Assembly (NCBI RefSeq): GCF_029968035.1
Contig: NZ_JASCIQ010000055.1
Span: forward strand, 1 to 49,287
Length of the DNA stretch: 49,287 nucleotides
DNA from: Streptomyces cavernicola
GTDB lineage: Bacteria; Actinomycetota; Actinomycetes; Streptomycetales; Streptomycetaceae
Direction: 5' to 3'
The notes beneath the pieces are model-generated. The model ran no database searches and was not told the origin of the DNA. It saw nothing but the letters and a program-made list of their open reading frames with translations. The translations under genes were made by a program, and so were the position numbers. Within the stretch, counting starts at the first letter, position 1, and each line of letters opens with the position of its first letter. This document shows, piece by piece, positions 16,709 through 24,972 of this stretch.

Positions 16709-16832
16709 CGTGCAGGGCTGGACGTTGTTGTGCAACCGGGTCGTTCTCTTCGACACCGGAGAGCTGCTTCCGAGCGGTGAGGTCGTGGCGCCGCGCCGGC
16801 CCGGTGTTGCGGGGATCGAGGTCGCTGTATGA
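16632..16832 (+). CDS. DUF5999 family small protein
   Basis: A 66-residue protein starting MCLHKPPCP, then DREAA, GWTLLCNRVVLFDTGELLP and VAPRRP. This matches the highly conserved pattern of DUF5999, a short streptomycete protein (usually about 65-70 residues) with Cys residues near the N-terminus. Its function is unknown. The ATG at 16632 is preceded by AAAGG and starts inside the previous gene; the end overlaps the next start (ATGA). It recurs next to HATPase and regulator genes in streptomycetes, as it does here. Confidence 0.8.
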   Translation: MCLHKPPCPPASASDREAAVAIVACDVQGWTLLCNRVVLFDTGELLPSGEVVAPRRPGVAGIEVAV

Positions 16833-17494
16833 GCCGGATCGCCACCACGGCCGTCCCCTACATCACTGGTCGGGAAGGCGAACAAGCGGACAGTTTGATC
16901 GCTTTGTGTCCTCGGCGGGAAGCGGACGGGCCGAGGCTCGCGTACGTGGATGAGGCGGTCGACGACCGCGATCTGCGCGACGTCCTGTGGGCGCGGGTCT
17001 CGCAAGTGCTCGGCCGGGACAACCAGCCCACGGGCAACCCGCAGTGGAAGCTGGTCCACCCTGCTCGGCAGCGGGAGACGATGCTCTATCTGCGGTGCCA
17101 GATGTGCGCTGGGCGTGCCAAGACCGGGGCCGGGACCTTGTTCCTGGAGACCGCGGACGCGGGTGACGTGAACGGTCTCAGTGGCCCGATCAGGACCGCT
17201 CAGCCGCCTGTGTGCTTGGAGCACGCCCGGATGGCCGCCGAGCGGTGCCCGCACCTCATGCGCGAAGGGCACGTCGCGCTTCTGGCGACCCGGTGTCCTC
17301 TGTTCGGGGTGATCGGCACGCCGTACCGCTTCGGCAGGACGGGGCCCGAGGCGCTGGCGGGCGACGACGTCCCGGTTCCGTACGGCGACCCGCGCCTGCG
17401 CTGGTTCCTGGCCTCGCAGCTCGTGCGCGAGCTGCGGCAGTACCAGGTCGTTGACCTGCGCGATCTCACGCCGATCCGCCGACGGGCTGCTTGA
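16829..17494 (+). CDS. hypothetical protein with Cys-rich segment
   Basis: A 221-residue soluble protein that I do not recognise by family name. A segment LRCQMCAGRAKTGAG plus later CLEHAR, RCPHL and RCPLFG could bind a metal, like a degenerate zinc ribbon. The ATG overlaps the DUF5999 stop (ATGA), so the genes are translationally coupled. It ends the chain of overlapping genes; an 80-bp gap separates it from the DUF6082 gene. Confidence 0.65.
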   Translation: MSRIATTAVPYITGREGEQADSLIALCPRREADGPRLAYVDEAVDDRDLRDVLWARVSQVLGRDNQPTGNPQWKLVHPARQRETMLYLRCQMCAGRAKTGAGTLFLETADAGDVNGLSGPIRTAQPPVCLEHARMAAERCPHLMREGHVALLATRCPLFGVIGTPYRFGRTGPEALAGDDVPVPYGDPRLRWFLASQLVRELRQYQVVDLRDLTPIRRRAA

Positions 17495-17573
17495 ACGCCC
17501 CCTCGCCCCCTCGTGGCCGACATTCGGTGATCCGTGTTGGTCGCCAACTCCCAGCAATGAAAGGCAAATTGAG

Positions 17574-18041
17574 ATGAAAATTGCGCACGCCGTACTCGCC
17601 GCCTCCGGGATCGGAGTCGCAGGGGCCGCGCTCGCCGAGCGCCGACACCGGCAGCAACTCAGGCTGCGTGTCGCCACGTTGCATCAGAAGTGGATCTCGG
17701 ATGTGGCGGCGGATGCGGACCTACGGAGGATCTGGTCGCCTCCCGGCGGGGACGTCACGGATGAGGAGCACCTGCAGCACCTGTGCTGCAACCGGCTGCT
17801 CAGCTTCCTTTCCGCGAAGTTCCACGCGGGGCTGCTCGACAAGCACGGCTTGAGGATGCAGGCCCGATGGTTCATGGAGCGCGAAGCCGCACGGAACTAC
17901 TGGAAGCTCTTCGCCGGTCAGCGTGAGGACGAGGAGACGGGCCGCAAGGACCGCTACTTCAACTCGGTCATGCGCGACGAGTACAGCCTCTACGCACGCC
18001 AGGACCAGGCCTGGGACGACCCGGACCCGCTAGCGGTCTGA
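17574..18041 (+). CDS. DUF6082-like protein with N-terminal membrane or signal-like segment
   Basis: A 155-residue protein with a short hydrophobic N-terminus (HAVLAASGIGVAGAAL) that could anchor it in the membrane. A charged helical body follows, with RLLSFLSAKFHAG and RNYWK-type blocks. The layout and the tail FNSVMRDEY fit DUF6082, a streptomycete family of unknown role often encoded by regulator/HATPase loci. The ATG at 17574 is preceded by AAAGG/TTGAG. It is the last gene before a clear terminator-like hairpin. Confidence 0.65.
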   Translation: MKIAHAVLAASGIGVAGAALAERRHRQQLRLRVATLHQKWISDVAADADLRRIWSPPGGDVTDEEHLQHLCCNRLLSFLSAKFHAGLLDKHGLRMQARWFMEREAARNYWKLFAGQREDEETGRKDRYFNSVMRDEYSLYARQDQAWDDPDPLAV

Positions 18042-18048
18042 CCTCCAC

Positions 18049-18074
18049 GCCGCGCGCCGCCCGAGACGCGCGGC
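18049..18074 (+). terminator. hairpin terminator ending the HATPase-DUF operon
   Basis: GCCGCGCG at 18049-18056 pairs with CGCGCGGC at 18067-18074 across a 10-nt loop, 8 bp after the DUF6082 stop. A further GGCGCC/GGCGCC hairpin lies near 18155-18175. Together they insulate this operon from the Nudix/RpiB genes. Confidence 0.6.
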
Positions 18075-18288
18075 CCTGAGCCGGGGCCTCCTGGCGGCCG
18101 TGTGGACCACCGTGCCCGTGCACCGAGGGCCGGAGGCCGTCCCCCGATCAGGAGGCGGCGCCGCGCAACGGCGCCCCGGCCGCGCTCTGTAGGGGAGCCG
18201 CGGCCGGCCCAGCCCCCCACGCCCATGTTCCTCAGCCTCCAGCGCGAATCGCCGCAGGCGACTTATCCATGAAGGGGACCTCTCCGTC

Positions 18289-18795
18289 GTGCATCAAGAC
18301 ACCGACTACGCTGCTCCCGGGCACCGCCGCATCGGCGGTCAGCTCCTCATCCGCAGCGAGGACGGGGACGTACTCCTGGTCCGGCCGTCGTACAAGCCCG
18401 GCTGGATCGTGCCCGGCGGCGGCGCGAAGCCCGGCGAAGGCGCATCCGCTGCCGCGCGACGCGAAGCCCGGGAGGAGCTCGGCCTCGACATCGAGCCCCA
18501 GCGCCTCTTGGTCGTCGATCACGTCGAGGCCGATCCCGAGACCGGGTCTGTCGAAGGCTTCAACTTCGTTTTCGACGGTGGCACGTTGCCTGAACAGGCC
18601 CTCGGCAAGATCTCGTTGCCCGAAGCCCCGGAGGGCGAGGAGAGCGAGCTGAGCTCTTTCGCGTTCGTCCACCCCGATTGGCTCCATGCCCACTGCCAGC
18701 CCTACCACCACCGTCGCATCGCGGCGGCGTTGGCGGTGCTCCAGGGCGAGTCCGGGGCCCAGTACCTGGAATCCGGCTCACCGCCCCGTTCCTAG
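18289..18795 (+). CDS. Nudix hydrolase (first of two)
   Basis: A 168-residue Nudix-fold pyrophosphohydrolase. The Nudix box GAKPGEGASAAARREAREELGL (about 45-66) has the required G, E, REAREEL and terminal hydrophobic residues that bind Mg2+. Such enzymes hydrolyse nucleoside diphosphates linked to another moiety, for example sugar nucleotides or oxidised NTPs. GTG 18289 follows GAAGGGGA. The gene is about 180 bp before the RpiB-like gene on the same strand. Together with the second Nudix gene at 24350 it brackets the cluster, which suggests removal or recycling of nucleotide intermediates, though general housecleaning is possible. Confidence 0.88.
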   Translation: MHQDTDYAAPGHRRIGGQLLIRSEDGDVLLVRPSYKPGWIVPGGGAKPGEGASAAARREAREELGLDIEPQRLLVVDHVEADPETGSVEGFNFVFDGGTLPEQALGKISLPEAPEGEESELSSFAFVHPDWLHAHCQPYHHRRIAAALAVLQGESGAQYLESGSPPRS

Positions 18796-18977
18796 ACGGC
18801 CCTTCCGCCGACGCAGGCGGAAGGGTGCGCGACCTGGCAGCGGACCTGAATCGAAGGCTCGGTGCCGGATGAGCGGCGCAGGGGAACCTGCCGATCCCCG
18901 GACTTCCTCTGCGCCGCCAACACTCAAAGAGACGCGATGCTCGCCAGCTCCAACACCCCTCTAAGCAAAGGCTGTTC

Positions 18978-19445
18978 GTGGTGAGGAAGCTTCGTATCGC
19001 CGTAGGTTCGGATGAAGCCGGCCGCCAGTACCGGGAGGCCCTGAGGGCCGACCTGAACGCGAGCAACCTGGTCTCCTCCGTGACCGACGTGGGAGTGCAT
19101 GGCGACGGCCCCGGTGCGTATCCGGAGATCGCGACCGCGGCCGCACGGCTCGTCGCCGCCGGAGAAGTAGATCGCGCGCTGCTCGTGTGCCACACCGGCC
19201 TCGGCGTCGCCATCGCCGCCAACAAGGTCCTCGGCGTCCGGGCCGCCTGCGCTCACGACGAGGTCTCCGTCCGAGCCTCGGTGCTGTCCAACAACGCCCA
19301 AGTGCTGTGCCTCGGTCAGGGAATCATCGGCCTCGCCGTAGCCCGCCGGCTCACTGCCGAATGGCTGACCTGCCGCTTCGACCCGGACTGCTCAGCAGCG
19401 GCGAAGGTCGCCCGTATCTCCGCCCTCGAACAGGGCCACAGCTGA
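18978..19445 (+). CDS. RpiB/LacAB-family sugar-phosphate isomerase
   Basis: A 155-residue protein of the RpiB/LacA/LacB fold, which interconverts aldose and ketose phosphates. The signature VCHTGLGVAIAANKV carries the base Cys at about 71; GVRAACAHDEVSVRASVLSN and VLCLGQGIIG follow in order. The phosphate/anomer loop normally reads DHAG; here it is SDEAG, with His replaced by Glu, so it may use a sugar other than ribose 5-phosphate. GTG at 18978 (or the adjacent GTG) follows AAAGG. It heads a tight run with the aminotransferase (34 bp) and radical SAM gene (18 bp), suggesting it prepares a keto-sugar for transamination. Confidence 0.85.
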   Translation: MVRKLRIAVGSDEAGRQYREALRADLNASNLVSSVTDVGVHGDGPGAYPEIATAAARLVAAGEVDRALLVCHTGLGVAIAANKVLGVRAACAHDEVSVRASVLSNNAQVLCLGQGIIGLAVARRLTAEWLTCRFDPDCSAAAKVARISALEQGHS

Positions 19446-19479
19446 CCGCTGTTCCGGATGTTCTTCAGGAGCGTTCTGC

Positions 19480-20685
19480 ATGCCGACGAACCCTGCAACC
19501 GTGCCCCGCACCCTGACCGGCCTGCGCTGGCCGGTCGAGCCCGCGCAAGGCGGCTGGTACACCGCCGCTGAACACGAAGCGGTACGCGAGATGTTGGCCG
19601 CCTGCGACGACTGGCGCACCGGGTGGAAGAACACCGCCCCGGTGGCGGACTTCGAGGAAGCGTTCGCCACCCACACCGGCGCCAACTACGCCGTGACCTT
19701 CAACTCCGGCGGCACCGCGCTGGAGATGGTGCTGCGCCACCTGGACCTTCAGCCGGGGGACGAGGTGGTCTCGTGCGCGATCAACTTCGTCGGCCCTCAC
19801 CTCGCGGTGATCGGCCAGGGCGGCCGCCTGGTCCTGACTGAGCCCGACCCGGTCACCCTCAACCTGGACCCGGCAGATGCCGAACGCGTTCTCTCGGAAC
19901 GCACACGGGCGATCCTGCTCACCCACTGGAACGGGGCCGTCGCCGACATCCGGCCCTTCCTCGATCTCGCCCACAACCACCCTCACCCGGTCCACGGGCC
20001 GCCCGTGGTGATCGTGGACGCGGCCAGGGCCTGCGGCGGCCGCACCCCGACGGGCGCACCGGTCGGCGCGGAGGGCTGGGCCACGGTCTTCTCGTTCGAG
20101 TCGAAGAAGCTCATGACCACCTTCGGCCAGGGCGGCATGGTCACCACGCAGGACCGCGCGCTCGCGGAGAACCTGCGCAGGTTGCGTACCTACGGCGGGC
20201 GCACGCAGTGGGGCGTGAACCAGATGCTCAGCGCGATGCAGGCCGCCGTCGGCATCGTCCAGCTGGAGCGGCTGGACGAGATGAACACCGCCCGCATCGC
20301 CCGCGCGCACGAGCGCACCGCGCACCTCGCGGAAATCGAGCAGCTGACGCTGCCGCCGACCGTGCACGACCAGACGCACCTGTACTACCGCCACAACCTC
20401 CTCGTTCCTGAGGCCTGGGCGGGCTCAGGCCGTGACGCGCTCATGGAGACCCTGGCCGCCGAGCACAAGGTCGGCTCCATCGTCAACGACCCGGTCACCT
20501 ACCTCAGCCACGACCTGATCCGCGCCCACACCACCGGCCAGCACTGCCCGCGCGCGGAACAACTCGCCGCGCGGCTGCTGTGCCCCTGCCTGCACCCCCG
20601 CATGAGCGAGCACGACGAGGCGGCCATCTGCGGCGCCATCCGTCAGGCGACCGCCACGGTCGCGGAAACGTACGACGCCTCCTGA
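19480..20685 (+). CDS. DegT/DnrJ/EryC1/StrS-family PLP aminotransferase
   Basis: A 401-residue fold-type I aminotransferase of the sugar-aminotransferase family, which transfers an amino group (usually from Glu or Gln) to a keto sugar or cyclitol. Visible are FNSGGTALEM (cofactor phosphate contact), VIVDAARACGG (Asp at about 180 contacting the pyridine N) and FSFESKKLMTTFGQGGM with the Schiff-base Lys at about 210. ATG 19480 follows AGGAG. It sits between an isomerase and a radical SAM gene. If the substrate is nucleotide-linked or phosphorylated cannot be read from sequence. A role in making an amino sugar or aminated nucleoside is the natural inference. Confidence 0.9.
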   Translation: MPTNPATVPRTLTGLRWPVEPAQGGWYTAAEHEAVREMLAACDDWRTGWKNTAPVADFEEAFATHTGANYAVTFNSGGTALEMVLRHLDLQPGDEVVSCAINFVGPHLAVIGQGGRLVLTEPDPVTLNLDPADAERVLSERTRAILLTHWNGAVADIRPFLDLAHNHPHPVHGPPVVIVDAARACGGRTPTGAPVGAEGWATVFSFESKKLMTTFGQGGMVTTQDRALAENLRRLRTYGGRTQWGVNQMLSAMQAAVGIVQLERLDEMNTARIARAHERTAHLAEIEQLTLPPTVHDQTHLYYRHNLLVPEAWAGSGRDALMETLAAEHKVGSIVNDPVTYLSHDLIRAHTTGQHCPRAEQLAARLLCPCLHPRMSEHDEAAICGAIRQATATVAETYDAS

Positions 20686-20703
20686 ACCGAGAGGACCACC
20701 CGA

Positions 20704-22524
20704 ATGTCCCAGATCGGCAAGGAAGTCGAGACGATCCGAGCCCGCGAGATCCAGCTCGCCGGCCCCTATCCGCCCAAGGACCCGGCAGGCGAAGTCGGCC
20801 TGCTGCGCATGGTCTTCGCCATCCCCTTCGGGCACGCCTACAGCCTGATGTGCAACGGGCCTATGAGCCTGCACGACCTAATCAACCGCACCCCGGACCT
20901 TCCCGCCGTCGCCGAGCGGGCCCTTGAGTACGACTGCCTCGTACGGGACGGGAACCGGCTTCTCACCCCGGACGGGGAGCCGTACCGCAGCATCGAGTCC
21001 CAACTGCCCCTGGCCGAGGCTGACATCGTCGGCATCTCCGCGATCAACGCGGGCGACTTGCACAGCGTGTTACGGCTCCTGGATCTGGCCGGCATCCCGC
21101 GCCGCTCGGCCGACCGCACTCCGGGAGTGCACCCGTTGGTGATCGGCGGGAACCAGGGCCTGGCCGACCCCGAACCCCTGGCCGACTACCTCGACGTCGT
21201 GGCCATCGGCGAGGCCGACACCAGCCTTCCGAAGCTGATCCGCACCCTCCACGCCCACCGCCAGGACCGCCACCTCACCGACGGAATGCCGCTGCTCGAA
21301 CAGATCGCCCGCGTCCCCGGCCTCTACGTCCCCAGTCTCTACGAGCCCACCTACGCGCCCGGCGGCGGCGTCACCTCGATCCGCCCCAAGAGGCTCACCA
21401 TCCCCCCTGCCGTACACGCCCAGTACCACCCCGTCGGCTCCCTGCGCTCCTCGCACTTCCTGTACCCGGTCACCGACGGCACCGCCGCCGGACTGCACCC
21501 CGTACGCGGCTGCCGCCACACCTGCGGCTTCTGCAACCTCGGCGTCCCCCCATTCCGGCAGGCGCCGCTGGAGATGCTGACCGGCTACATCGACCAGCTC
21601 GAACACCACGGCGTACGCACGATCATCATCAGCGCGCCGACCTTCACCCAGTACAAGCACCGCCGCGAACTCCTGGAGCACATCCAGGCATACGCCCGCC
21701 GAGCGGAGGCCAAGGGCGAGCAGGTCACCACGATCATCGGGTCCATCCGCGCGGACGAGATCAGCACCGACTACCTCGACGCCGTCACGAGCCTCGGGGA
21801 CTTCGGCCACCTCTTCACCGAGCTCAACCTCCCCGCCCGAGCCCGCGGCGTGATCACCGTCGCCCCCGAATGGGCATCCGGCGACCTCGTAGCCCTGTAC
21901 GGCAAGACCATGACCCGCGAGCGCGTGGACAAGGCGATCGACCTGTGCCGCGAGACGGGGCACGTCAACACGGTCATGCTGTACTTCATCGTCGGCGCCC
22001 CCGGCGAGACGCACGCGGACCGGATGGCCGTCGCTGACTACGCCCGCGACGTGCGCGCCCGCCTCGGCGGCGACGACGCCTTCGTGATCGTCAAACTCCA
22101 CCAGTTCATGCCCAAGCCCGGCACCGTCTCCCAGCGATTGCGCATGGAGGACCCCGACGTCGCCGAGCGGTACGGCGAAGAGATCGCCGCACAACTCCGG
22201 TCCCTGGTGGGAGAGGAGGAGTTCGGCGAGCACTACCGGGTGCTGACCAACGGAGCCAGCCGCATGCACCTGGAAGTCGTCTGCTCGCGCGGCGACCGCC
22301 GCATCGGCCATGTTCTGGAAGACCTCTACGACGCCGGCACCGACCTGAACACCGTCACCAAGGAACAGCTCGTCGACGCCCTGAGCCGACATCGCCTGGA
22401 CTACGAACGGCACCTTCGCCACATGGACGACGCCGTCCTGCCCTGGCACACCGTCGACGACGTCAACCGCGAGGCTGAGGCGCAGTTCGGCATCCAGCTC
22501 GCCGCCCGGGAATCCGGCGTATGA
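20704..22524 (+). CDS. radical SAM protein with B12-binding-like N-terminal domain
   Basis: A 606-residue enzyme. The [4Fe-4S] motif RGCRHTCGFCNLG (Cys 270, 274, 277) marks the radical SAM core. Before it (about 100-180) is a Rossmann-type segment with AEADIVGISAIN, GGNQGLADPEPLADYLDVVAIGEAD, typical of B12-domain radical SAM families, but I see no DxHxxG cobalamin ligand. It could catalyse methylation, C-C bond formation or ring rearrangement. Codon 123 (21070-21072) is TTA, implying bldA control of the whole cluster's key step. ATG 20704 follows GAGAGGA. Its stop overlaps the phosphorylase start (ATGA), a neighbour able to remove the 5'-deoxyadenosine by-product. Confidence 0.88.
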   Translation: MSQIGKEVETIRAREIQLAGPYPPKDPAGEVGLLRMVFAIPFGHAYSLMCNGPMSLHDLINRTPDLPAVAERALEYDCLVRDGNRLLTPDGEPYRSIESQLPLAEADIVGISAINAGDLHSVLRLLDLAGIPRRSADRTPGVHPLVIGGNQGLADPEPLADYLDVVAIGEADTSLPKLIRTLHAHRQDRHLTDGMPLLEQIARVPGLYVPSLYEPTYAPGGGVTSIRPKRLTIPPAVHAQYHPVGSLRSSHFLYPVTDGTAAGLHPVRGCRHTCGFCNLGVPPFRQAPLEMLTGYIDQLEHHGVRTIIISAPTFTQYKHRRELLEHIQAYARRAEAKGEQVTTIIGSIRADEISTDYLDAVTSLGDFGHLFTELNLPARARGVITVAPEWASGDLVALYGKTMTRERVDKAIDLCRETGHVNTVMLYFIVGAPGETHADRMAVADYARDVRARLGGDDAFVIVKLHQFMPKPGTVSQRLRMEDPDVAERYGEEIAAQLRSLVGEEEFGEHYRVLTNGASRMHLEVVCSRGDRRIGHVLEDLYDAGTDLNTVTKEQLVDALSRHRLDYERHLRHMDDAVLPWHTVDDVNREAEAQFGIQLAARESGV

Positions 22525-23315
22525 CCTCCGAGCCGTCGTTCCCCTTGTACGAGGGCAAGCACGCCCTGCCGTCGGTCGTCGACCCAGGCGAGCACGCCGC
22601 CTACGTCCGCGACCGGCACCCAGACGCCACCCTCACCCAACTCGACGGCGTGGTCCTCCTCTACCAGCAGCGCACGATGGACCACGCCCAGGAGGTGTAC
22701 CCCACCCGCCCGCAGGATGGCTGGGTCCGCGGGCACCTCCGGCTCCTGGATCGGGAAGGCCGGGCCCTCGGGATCTGCGGCGGCTTCGGCCCTGGTGCCC
22801 CCGCGACCGCCCTCGTCCTCGAACAGATCATCGCGCTCGGGGCCCGGCGCGTGATCACCGTGGGCACATGCGCCACGCTCCAGCCCGGCCTGACCGCTGG
22901 TGACCTCGTGGTGTGCACCCAGGCCTTGCGCGACGAAGGGGTCTCCCACCACTACCTCGCGCCCGGCACAACCGTGGAGCCGTCCGAGACCCTGACCGGC
23001 CGGCTGGCGGGGGCTCTCACAGCACTCGGCACTCCGGTCCGACAGGGCATGGCCTGGACCACGGATGCTCCGTACCGCGAAACCGCCGCCGAGGTCGCCC
23101 ACCATCGTGCTCGCGGTGTCCTGGCAGCCGACATGGAGGCCGCGGCCGTCTTCGCAGTGGCCCAGCACCGCGCCGTCCCCGCTGCGGCGGTGTTCGTCGC
23201 GGCGGACTCGCTCATCGACCGCCGCCCGCGCCGGGACGCCCCCGGCATCCGGCGTGCGCTCGGCACCGCGCTGGAAGGTGCCCTGACCGCTGTCGCCGCA
23301 GCCGCGCAACCGTAG
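22521..23315 (+). CDS. nucleoside phosphorylase-like protein (PNP/UDP family)
   Basis: A 264-residue protein of the purine-nucleoside/uridine phosphorylase fold. The run GICGGFGPGAPATALVLEQ, VITVGTCATLQPGLTAGDLV, then DEGVSHHYL and the substrate loop LAADMEAAAVFAVAQ (Met-Glu ribose contacts) are family hallmarks. These enzymes split or make the glycosidic bond with phosphate; related nucleosidases act on 5'-deoxyadenosine. ATG 22521 overlaps the radical SAM stop. The pairing suggests either by-product removal for the radical enzyme or a direct role in making or breaking a nucleoside intermediate. Both fit the sequence. Confidence 0.85.
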   Translation: MTSEPSFPLYEGKHALPSVVDPGEHAAYVRDRHPDATLTQLDGVVLLYQQRTMDHAQEVYPTRPQDGWVRGHLRLLDREGRALGICGGFGPGAPATALVLEQIIALGARRVITVGTCATLQPGLTAGDLVVCTQALRDEGVSHHYLAPGTTVEPSETLTGRLAGALTALGTPVRQGMAWTTDAPYRETAAEVAHHRARGVLAADMEAAAVFAVAQHRAVPAAAVFVAADSLIDRRPRRDAPGIRRALGTALEGALTAVAAAAQP

Positions 23316-23409
23316 GCGGACGAGGGAGACCGCTAAGGTACGGAATCCCAGCATGACGACGCGGTGATGCACAGGCGAACACTGTCCGGCGAGCAGAGGA
23401 ATCCCGAGG

Positions 23410-24285
23410 ATGAGCGAGACAGCACGCCCCACGATCGGTGCTGTGGTCCTGACGATGAACGACCGGCCTGTGGAGTTCCCCCAGGCCCTCGCTTCGCTCC
23501 TGGCACAGGAAGGCGTGGACCTGGACGTGGTGGTGGTCGGCAACGGCTGTACCCCCGACCAGGTTCCGCCCGGCGTGCGCACCGTCACCCTGGGGGAGAA
23601 CGTAGGCATCCCCGAGGGCCGCAACGTCGGTGCCCGGGAGGCCCGGGGCGAGTACATCTTCTTCTTCGACAACGACGCGCTCCTCCCCTCCACGGACACC
23701 CTCGCCCGTCTCGCCGCGCTCCTTGAGCGGAAGCCCGACGCGGCCTACGCCCAGCCACGCATCTGCGATCCCACCACCGGAGAAACCCTGCGACGCTGGG
23801 TGCCCCGCCTGCGCGCCGGGGACCCCGAACGCGGGGGCACCGTGACCGTCATGGCCGAAGGCGTCGTCATGATCCGCCGGACCGCCTTCGACGCCGTCGG
23901 CGGCTGGCCCGGACACTTCTTTCTCTTCCACGAGGGCATCGATCTCGCCTGGCGGCTGTGGAACCAAGGCCACACCGGCCACTACGCCCCCGAGATCATC
24001 GTCAACCACCCCGCGACCGACCCCGCGCGGCACGCCACCTTCTACCGGCTGAGCGCCCGCAACCGCGTCTGGCTCGCACGCCGCGCCCTCCCCGCCCCAC
24101 TGGCACCCCTGAACCTCGCCGTCTGGATGCTCCTGACGCTCACCCGTGTGCGTACGCGGTCGGCCCTGCGCGCCTCGTTCGACGGGTTCCGCGAGGGCCT
24201 GCGAGGAGGCCACGGCGAACGCTCACCGATGACCTGGCGTACCGTGGCCCGCCTCTCCTTCGCCGGACGGCCACCCATCGTCTGA
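23410..24285 (+). CDS. family 2 (GT-A) glycosyltransferase
   Basis: A 291-residue inverting glycosyltransferase. The N-terminal GAVVLTMNDRP, VVVGNGC and NVGIPEGRNVGAR match the nucleotide-binding half; the metal motif FDND is at 86-89; GGWPGHFFLFHEGIDLAWRL is the typical acceptor-side ED-like block. A hydrophobic segment LNLAVWMLLTL near residue 240 may touch the membrane. ATG 23410 follows GAGGA and is about 95 bp after the phosphorylase gene. A sugar transferred to a lipid or small-molecule acceptor would fit the amino-sugar context. Donor and acceptor are unknown. Confidence 0.88.
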   Translation: MSETARPTIGAVVLTMNDRPVEFPQALASLLAQEGVDLDVVVVGNGCTPDQVPPGVRTVTLGENVGIPEGRNVGAREARGEYIFFFDNDALLPSTDTLARLAALLERKPDAAYAQPRICDPTTGETLRRWVPRLRAGDPERGGTVTVMAEGVVMIRRTAFDAVGGWPGHFFLFHEGIDLAWRLWNQGHTGHYAPEIIVNHPATDPARHATFYRLSARNRVWLARRALPAPLAPLNLAVWMLLTLTRVRTRSALRASFDGFREGLRGGHGERSPMTWRTVARLSFAGRPPIV

Positions 24286-24349
24286 CGACCTGCCCGAGCC
24301 ATCCCGCTCAGCCGCTCCGTACGAGCGTCTCCTCAAGGAACCTCACCTC

Positions 24350-24814
24350 ATGGACCCGAAGCCGCGCATCAGGAACTCGGCCAAGGCTGTCATCGTCCAC
24401 GAAGGCCGTGTCCTGCTCACCCGAAACTTGTGGGAGGGCCAGGAGCGCCACTTCCTCCCCGGCGGCGGACAGCGACCAGGCGAGGCACTGCCCGACGCGG
24501 TAGAACGCGAAGTCCTCGAAGAGACAGGCCTGACCGTCGTCGCTGACCGACTTCTGTTCGTACACGAGAAGCCCTACGGACACGAAGGCGGGCAGCCGGT
24601 CCACCGCGTCGAGATCACCTTCCTCTGCACGCTGACCGGGAGCCCGGAGCTGCCCGGCGGCCACAACGAGGACCCTGAGCAACTCGGCCTGGAATGGGTT
24701 CCGTTGGGTGAAGTCCTCACCCTTCGTACCTTGGATCCGGACTACCGAGAGCGCATTGCTGCACTGGAAGACGGTGACACTCGCGGTGCCGTCTATCTCG
24801 GGCGCCGCGGCTGA
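24350..24814 (+). CDS. Nudix hydrolase (second of two)
   Basis: A 154-residue Nudix protein. The box GQRPGEALPDAVEREVLEETGL (about 42-63) has all Mg2+-binding residues. The N-terminal RNSAKAVIVHEGRVLLTRN resembles the ADP-ribose/NTP-type branch. The ATG follows AAGGAACC by about 8 nt. It ends the same-strand run that starts at the first Nudix gene and is followed by two strong hairpins facing the convergent ricin-like gene. It could hydrolyse the nucleotide product of the pathway or be unrelated housecleaning. Confidence 0.88.
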   Translation: MDPKPRIRNSAKAVIVHEGRVLLTRNLWEGQERHFLPGGGQRPGEALPDAVEREVLEETGLTVVADRLLFVHEKPYGHEGGQPVHRVEITFLCTLTGSPELPGGHNEDPEQLGLEWVPLGEVLTLRTLDPDYRERIAALEDGDTRGAVYLGRRG

Positions 24815-24928
24815 GCCCTCACATCGGGTAGACCGGCGTCGCCCGGACTCGCGCCATCGGCGCACGTGGCCGGACCCGAGGGCGGCGGGGGCGGGGCGTC
24901 GCGTACATCTGCGGTCGCAGAGGCGGGA

Positions 24929-24958
24929 GATGCGCCGTCCCGCCTGGGTCGGCGCATC
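24929..24958. terminator. hairpin between convergent genes (first)
   Basis: GATGCGCC at 24929-24936 pairs perfectly with GGCGCATC at 24951-24958, with a 14-nt loop. It lies between the Nudix stop and the ricin-like gene's stop. Confidence 0.55.
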
Positions 24959-24972
24959 GGCTGCTGGAGACC

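Noticed and set aside
16052..17677. 541-codon minus-strand frame over the DUF genes
   Set aside because: It has no family resemblance or ribosome site, and the plus strand carries a chain of overlapping recognised genes.
21070..22449. 459-codon minus-strand frame opposite the radical SAM gene
   Set aside because: It is a shadow of the radical SAM gene; composition is Val/Gly/Ala biased and has no motif.
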